Shown piece after piece: positions 6,253 to 7,852 of a stretch of 7,852 nucleotides of DNA. Source of the stretch: Alphaproteobacteria bacterium (GTDB lineage: Bacteria; Pseudomonadota; Alphaproteobacteria; Sphingomonadales; Sphingomonadaceae); assembly GCA_028293055.1 (NCBI GenBank), contig JAQGLD010000611.1:1-7852 (forward strand), written 5' to 3'. A program made the position numbers and the translations under genes. How positions within the stretch are numbered: the stretch's first letter is position 1; each line of letters starts with the position of its first letter. The notes below the pieces were generated by a model. It did no database searches. It was not told where the DNA came from and was given only the letters and a program-made list of their open reading frames with translations.

Positions 6253-6810
6253 TCAGCGGCTCGAATCCTTGCGAGGCGGGATTCTCAGCGCGGGGGTCGA
6301 GCGCGCGGCATCGGCCGGATCGATTCCCGGCGGCGGCGCTGCCGAGACTCGTTCCTCGCCGGACTTGACCCGAGCCGCCTGGTGGATCGCCTCGCGGATT
6401 CGGGGATAGGTGCCGCAGCGGCAGATATTGGTGATCGCGGCGTCGATATCCGCGTCGGTCGGCGCCGGGATCCGATCGAGCAAGGCGGCCGCGGCCATGA
6501 TCATCCCCGACTGGCAATAGCCGCATTGCGGGACCGATTGCGCAACCCAGGCCTGCTGCACCGGGTGCGAACGATCGCGCGACAGCGCTTCGATCGTCGT
6601 CACGAAGCTGCCTTCGAGGCGGCCGATCGCGACCAGGCATGAGCGCACCGCATTGCCGTCGACATTGACCGTGCAGGCGCCGCATTCGCCGCTGTCGCAC
6701 CCATATTTGGTCCCGGTCAGGTTGGACGCGTCGCGCAGCGCCCAGAGCAGGGGCGTTTCCGGGTCCATTCTGTACTGCACGGGCTGGCCGTTGACCGTGA
6801 AACGCGTCAT
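6253..6810 (-). CDS. [2Fe-2S] subunit of a xanthine dehydrogenase/isoquinoline 1-oxidoreductase-type enzyme
   Basis: This 185-residue protein is the small iron-sulfur subunit of molybdenum hydroxylases (IorA/CoxS/PaoA type), which passes electrons from a molybdopterin subunit to an acceptor. The N-terminal plant-ferredoxin-like domain has C38-x4-C43-x2-C46 and C58 for the first cluster. The C-terminal helical domain has C96-x2-C99 and C130-x-C132 for the second. No Tat or Sec signal is present. The family usually ends near residue 150; here about 35 Pro/Ala/Arg-rich residues follow. The ATG at 6810 fits the family N-terminus (MTRFTVNGQP). The frame stays open further upstream, but only as antisense of the crotonase gene. 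The large molybdenum subunit that normally follows is not found: the next gene is RcnB-like. The partner must be elsewhere or lost. Confidence 0.93.
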   Translation of the reverse strand: MTRFTVNGQPVQYRMDPETPLLWALRDASNLTGTKYGCDSGECGACTVNVDGNAVRSCLVAIGRLEGSFVTTIEALSRDRSHPVQQAWVAQSVPQCGYCQSGMIMAAAALLDRIPAPTDADIDAAITNICRCGTYPRIREAIHQAARVKSGEERVSAAPPPGIDPADAARSTPALRIPPRKDSSR

Positions 6811-6826
6811 GAGCGCGGGTCTAAAG

Positions 6827-6833
6827 AAAGAGG
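6827..6833 (+). promoter_or_regulatory. Ribosome-binding site of the crotonase gene in a 30-nt divergent gap
   Basis: AAAGAGG lies 7 nt before the ATG at 6841. The whole space between the divergent starts (6811-6840) is 30 nt, so the promoters of both genes must lie partly inside the opposite coding regions. I see no ribosome-binding site for the [2Fe-2S] gene in this gap. Confidence 0.55.
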
Positions 6834-6840
6834 CCGGCGG

Positions 6841-7656
6841 ATGGGAAGCGAAAGGATCGAGATCGGCCGGCAGGGCGGGGTCGCCCATGTCGAGCTGGCG
6901 CGCGAGGACAGGCTCAACGCGATGGACGGCGAGATGTTCGGGGCGATCGGCGAGGCGTTCCGGGCGCTCGGCGCCGATCCTGGCGTTCGCGCGATCCTGA
7001 TTTCCGGCCGCGGCCGCCATTTCACCGCCGGAATCGACCTTCATTATGCCGGCGCGCAATTCGCGCCGGACCGCGATCCCGGGCGCGCGGCCGAGGCTCG
7101 GCTGCGCCATGTCTCCTGGCTTCAGGCCTGTTTCGGCGCGGTCGAGGCGGCGCGGCCGCCGGTCATCGCGGCGATCCACGGCGGCTGCATCGGCGCGGGA
7201 GTCGACCTGGCCACCGCGTGCGACATCCGGATCGCCGCAGCCGGCGCCTTCTTCCAGGTCGCCGAGGTCGATGTCGCGATCACCGCCGATCTCGGCACGC
7301 TGCAGCGCCTGTCCCACCTGCTTCCCGACGGTCTGGTCCGCGAGCTCGCTTATACGGGCCGAAGGATGGAGGCCGAGGAAGCTCTGCGCCATGGCCTCGT
7401 CAACCGGATCGCGCCCGATCGCGAATCGGCGATAGAGAAGGGGCTCGATCTGGCCCGGGCGATCGCGGCCAAGTCTCCGCTCGCCGTTGCAGGCGCCAAG
7501 ATGTCGCTCAACTACAGCCGCGGGCGCACGGTCGAGGAGGGGCTGCGGCATGTCGCGATGTGGAACGCAGGCGCCCTCGCCACTTCCGATCTCGCCACTG
7601 CGGTCGCCGCCCGGCTCGCCGGCGGAAGCGCGGAGTTTCCGGACCTCGATTCGTGA
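6841..7656 (+). CDS. Crotonase family protein, probable delta(3,5)-delta(2,4)-dienoyl-CoA isomerase
   Basis: The 271-residue protein is an enoyl-CoA hydratase/isomerase (crotonase) family member. The oxyanion-hole segments are seen in SGRGRHFTAGIDL (about 55-67) and IHGGCIGAGVDL (about 112-123). The pattern GVDLATACDIR...FFQVAEVDVAITADLGTLQRL matches eukaryotic peroxisomal/mitochondrial ECH1. D122, E142 and D150 have the same spacing as rat ECH1 D176, E196 and D204, the latter two being its catalytic acids. Ordinary enoyl-CoA hydratases have a different acid pattern, so dienoyl-CoA isomerase is the better call. That reaction moves the double bonds of 3,5-dienoyl-CoA to the 2,4 position during breakdown of unsaturated fatty acids with odd-numbered double bonds. 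The C-terminal half (AKSPLAVAGAKMSLNYSR) also fits. No targeting signal is present. The stop overlaps the next gene's GTG by 4 nt, so they form an operon. Confidence 0.88.
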   Translation: MGSERIEIGRQGGVAHVELAREDRLNAMDGEMFGAIGEAFRALGADPGVRAILISGRGRHFTAGIDLHYAGAQFAPDRDPGRAAEARLRHVSWLQACFGAVEAARPPVIAAIHGGCIGAGVDLATACDIRIAAAGAFFQVAEVDVAITADLGTLQRLSHLLPDGLVRELAYTGRRMEAEEALRHGLVNRIAPDRESAIEKGLDLARAIAAKSPLAVAGAKMSLNYSRGRTVEEGLRHVAMWNAGALATSDLATAVAARLAGGSAEFPDLDS

Positions 7657-7852
7657 ACGAGGCGGACCAGGCGTTGCTCGCCTTGCTCGCGGCGCTTCGC
7701 GACGATTCCTATCGGTTCGTGACCACCACTCCGGAGACCCATCGCCGCGTGCTCGAGCGCCGCCCGGGTGCGATCGCCGGCGATTCGCGCGACGTCTTCG
7801 GATGGAGCCTGCCATTCCGCGAATCCCTGCTGCCTTCGCGCCTGCTCGATCC
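7653..7852 (+). CDS. Partial gene, probable SAM-dependent methyltransferase (N-terminus only)
   Basis: From a GTG at 7653, overlapping the crotonase TGA as GTGA, 66 codons stay open to the window edge. The protein begins MNEADQALLALLAALRDDSY and continues with RFVTTTPETHRRVLERRPG and then DVFGWSLPFRESLLPSRLLD. The RFVTxTPxTHxRV and DVFGWSxPF pattern is, from memory, the N-terminus of a proteobacterial family annotated as class I methyltransferases. The SAM-binding motifs would lie beyond the edge and cannot be checked. The reading frame, codon use and overlap with the upstream gene support a real gene; the function is only tentative. No separate ribosome-binding site is needed if translation is coupled. 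Confidence 0.6.
   Translation, partial: MNEADQALLALLAALRDDSYRFVTTTPETHRRVLERRPGAIAGDSRDVFGWSLPFRESLLPSRLLD

Noticed and set aside
6791..6825. TTGACC and TCTAAA as promoter of the crotonase gene
   Set aside because: The spacing of 23 nt is too long for a sigma-70 promoter, and TTGACC also encodes conserved residues of the [2Fe-2S] protein on the other strand.
6811..7815. Upstream extension of the [2Fe-2S] frame on the minus strand (over 330 extra residues)
   Set aside because: It runs antisense through the crotonase gene, has no family resemblance, and the recognised N-terminus begins at the ATG at 6810.

Overview
The window looks like a stretch of chromosome from a GC-rich alphaproteobacterium, most likely a sphingomonad. 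The basis is high GC with G/C-ending codons, several exported Ala-rich proteins, and a DUF885 peptidase-like protein, a COG1228 amidohydrolase and an RcnB-type protein of the style common in Sphingomonadales. This placement is inference; there is no rRNA or other marker gene. I see no mobile element, tRNA, CRISPR array or phage gene.

Layout. Bases 1-1137 (minus strand) carry an ECF sigma factor followed 11 nt later by its membrane anti-sigma factor, which runs off the left edge. Bases 1284-5159 (minus) carry three genes transcribed in the order amidohydrolase, prolyl-4-hydroxylase-like 2-oxoglutarate oxygenase, DUF885 putative metallopeptidase. The first two overlap by 4 nt and the third follows after 79 nt. 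The outer two are exported and the middle one appears cytoplasmic. Bases 5290-6144 (minus) carry an exported RcnB-like protein with a long Gln/Asn/Gly/Arg-rich segment, ended by a strong intrinsic terminator (5215-5247). Bases 6253-6810 (minus) carry a two-cluster [2Fe-2S] subunit of the xanthine-dehydrogenase/isoquinoline-oxidoreductase type, without its molybdenum subunit next to it. Divergent from it, after only 30 nt, bases 6841-7656 (plus) encode a crotonase with the catalytic residues of dienoyl-CoA isomerase, overlapping by 4 nt a further gene (probably a SAM methyltransferase) cut by the right edge.

How the genes may work together. The sigma/anti-sigma pair is a self-contained envelope or redox signalling module. 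The amidohydrolase, oxygenase and DUF885 genes form a plausible peptide-processing operon, with proline chemistry as a possible common theme. The crotonase and its neighbour form a second transcription unit, possibly for unsaturated fatty acyl-CoA breakdown. No clearly new system is proven here. The points most worth a second look are the proline-themed operon, the orphan [2Fe-2S] subunit with a C-terminal extension, and the RcnB-like protein that lacks obvious metal ligands.
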